Positions 62,301 through 64,000 of a stretch of 64,000 nt of DNA are shown here, piece by piece. Under the pieces are notes generated by a model that saw only the letters and a program-made list of their open reading frames with translations, searched no databases and was not told the DNA's origin. The translations under genes and the position numbers were made by a program. The stretch comes from Aphidius gifuensis. Taxonomy: Eukaryota > Arthropoda > Insecta > Hymenoptera > Braconidae. The stretch spans positions 9,982,001 through 10,046,000 of the forward strand of contig NC_057788.1 in NCBI RefSeq assembly GCF_014905175.1, written 5' to 3'. The number at the start of each line of letters is the position of its first letter. Positions within the stretch are counted from its first letter, which is position 1.

Positions 62301-63351
62301 ATGTACAAGGGACAAACTGTATAAACATTTAAAATTAGTATTCAGATGGGCAGCTGTTGACTACTCAATGGTCGTTCACCAAAACTTTCATGGGCTTCCG
62401 AAGGCTTCGTTTAATTGTCAGTAGAGAAAGCAGATGCCCCCTTTTACAATATAGACTATACATACTTAAATTAACACTCTTTATATATATATCAATTTTA
62501 TATATATCATATGTATATAAAAAAAAACCACCCCCGTTTGAATATACATTTCACCTTTTGATCCCTTATGATGTATACACTAAAACAATACATATATATT
62601 TTTATCAATTTTATTTATATAAAACATTGCCCTTCTTTTGTGTGTTTGTATTTTTTTTTTTCACTATCATTTGTCCTTTATCATGTAATTATTCTAGTGG
62701 TAGTTGTAACAATAATAAAATTGAGAAAAACATTGGAACATACATATGGTTTCATTTTGTAATCTATATGCATGCAAGTGTTTTTTTTTTTAAGTATCAA
62801 ATAACACTGCATTATTATCAATCAGTCAGTCAGTCAGTCATCAAAAAAAAAAAAAATTCAGTAAAATATAATTTTAATAAAAATAAATAATATCTGTTAT
62901 TTTTATTTATTTTCGAAGGTTATATTTTAGAATTTATATAAATTTTTTTTATTTTATATTCTGTCTTTTGTTTTTTTATATATATTTTGCTGACATGATG
63001 AGAATATTATACGGCTGTTTTTGAAGTGTAGTCTCGACAGGTCAATATTACAATATTAAATAGCCATCAAAATGAATATATATATTTCGAAAAGATGTAA
63101 TCGAATGATGCTCAGCAATCAGATAGTCAGACAGCGATTTTTTATAAATTTATTATTATTTGGCTTTTTGACTTTTTGGTGTTATCATTTTGTTTTTATT
63201 TTTTCATGCTTATATATTGAAACCCATAGTTAAATCAATGTGGTTATGTATATGTATACTAAAAATTCACATAATACATATAAAGCCATTCATTATTTTA
63301 TCAAGAACCAAGCCTGTGGGCGATTGGGACACGATAAGTGCATACATTTGA
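59323..63351. other. 4.0-kb interval enclosed by the 267-bp inverted repeats
   Basis: Short frames only (for example 60365-60673 minus, 62357-62890 plus), all low complexity and unrecognised. No transposase, integrase, polymerase or capsid-like motif. G+C patches lie at 59690-59760, 59900-60000 and 61795-61870. The interval therefore does not look like an autonomous transposon despite its inverted borders. Confidence 0.6.
62821..62841. repeat. (GTCA)n microsatellite
   Basis: Four to five tandem GTCA tetramers, followed by poly-A. Confidence 0.85.
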
Positions 63352-63618
63352 TTTTTGATTACTTAAATATATACATCTTGAGTTCATATATTATATGTAT
63401 TTATATCAGTCGACATATAACATTTTTTTGTTTATTTTTTATTAAATGCATTTAGATATTATTATATGTATAAATAATAAATAAATAAATGAATAAAATA
63501 ATGCAAATGAATAAATTTTAAAAAATGAATAAAATAGATAAATATTTATCATTTTTAAATGTGTCTTGTTGACATTTACCTTGATATTTATATGAATAAA
63601 TTAGATGTAGAATTATAG
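63352..63618 (-). repeat. Right arm of the 267-bp near-perfect inverted repeat
   Basis: Reverse complement of 59056-59322 with one mismatch. The pair encloses 4029 bp that hold no recognisable gene. The outer flanks differ (TTTTATATATAT on the left, TAAATTATTATACTG on the right), so the arms do not look like ends of a transposon with a target duplication. Confidence 0.93.
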
Positions 63619-63725
63619 TAAATTATTATACTGTATATTTCAATTACTATTTTTAATGTACGATATACATATACGATAGTGAGTCATTAATGCATATATT
63701 TTTTTTTTTCAATTAAACTTACTTC

Positions 63726-63787
63726 TTTTTCAATATTACTTCTGTTTCAATACATTAACGCATTGAAACAGAAGTAGTATTGAAAAA
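63726..63787. repeat. 26-bp-arm hairpin
   Basis: The arms 63726-63751 and 63762-63787 (core TTACTTCTGTTTCAAT and its complement) pair with one mismatch around a 10-bp loop. It lies 108 bp outside the right 267-bp arm. Origin unknown. Confidence 0.8.
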
Positions 63788-63812
63788 AAAACTATTAAAG
63801 AATAATAACGTG

Positions 63813-63849
63813 ATAAGTTATCAGTTTTCACTGATAACTGATAACTTAT
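63813..63849. repeat. 12-bp-arm hairpin
   Basis: ATAAGTTATCAG (63813-63824) pairs with CTGATAACTTAT (63838-63849). Within the loop, CACTGATAACTG adds a direct repeat of GATAACT. It stands 25 bp after the 26-bp-arm hairpin. Confidence 0.65.
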
Positions 63850-64000
63850 TAATTAATTTTTGTAATGTAATTTATAATACTTAAAAGTATTTATTTATAA
63901 GATATCAAAACTATCTATAATTGAATAAAATCTATATACGAAGTCAAAAATTGTTTAGAAGATGAGTAAACGCAATAACTGGTAAGCATAAGAAAGTAAA

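Noticed and set aside
62357..62890. 177-codon open frame, the longest in the window
   Set aside because: Low-complexity translation of T-rich and (GTCA)n sequence; no domain, no plausible composition past the first 30 codons.
59323..63351. Autonomous transposon or virus-like element between the 267-bp arms
   Set aside because: No transposase, integrase, polymerase, capsid or other recognisable frame, and no target duplication.

Overview
The window looks like nuclear DNA of an insect, most likely a hymenopteran such as a braconid parasitoid wasp. That guess rests on the very high A+T content, the long poly(A)/poly(T) runs and simple repeats, the very short phase-0 introns of the one clear gene, the eukaryotic tRNA-Glu(TTC) genes, and the mix of TTAA-target MITEs, a TA-target TIR element and jockey-like LINE fragments. 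The species is inference. There is no bacterial or viral gene organisation, no CRISPR array and no rRNA. Most of the 64 kb is A+T-rich sequence without a supportable gene, either intergenic or intron of a gene whose exons lie elsewhere.

One protein-coding gene is well supported: 30965-31813 (+), three exons encoding a 234-residue secreted, cysteine-bearing, helix-rich protein. Weaker coding-like islands lie at 11443-11610 (-), 12233-12331 (-), 41552-41782 (-) and 42638-42799 (+).

Repeats dominate the rest. Family A (about 0.6 kb, a hairpin at one end) has five copies at 9.3, 18.1, 29.0, 34.6 and 38.1 kb. The 18.1 kb copy is split by a 1.07 kb TIR element. Family B (about 0.51 kb, 12-bp TIRs, TTAA flanks) has four copies at 12.5, 15.9, 25.0 and 45.2 kb. 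A 63-bp minisatellite with a two-monomer higher-order period lies at 14.06-14.36 kb.

The most structured region is 50.0-55.85 kb. Units of about 0.74-0.76 kb, each carrying a tRNA-Glu(TTC) gene, are arranged as two inverted, convergent arms around fragments of a jockey-like LINE. One tRNA-Glu copy is interrupted by a 5'-truncated LINE with a clear 12-bp target-site duplication. At 59.06-63.62 kb, two 267-bp arms in inverted orientation differ at one position and enclose about 4 kb with no recognisable gene. This may be the trace of a recent inversion made through staggered breaks. I found no convincing new multi-gene system; the noteworthy material is structural.
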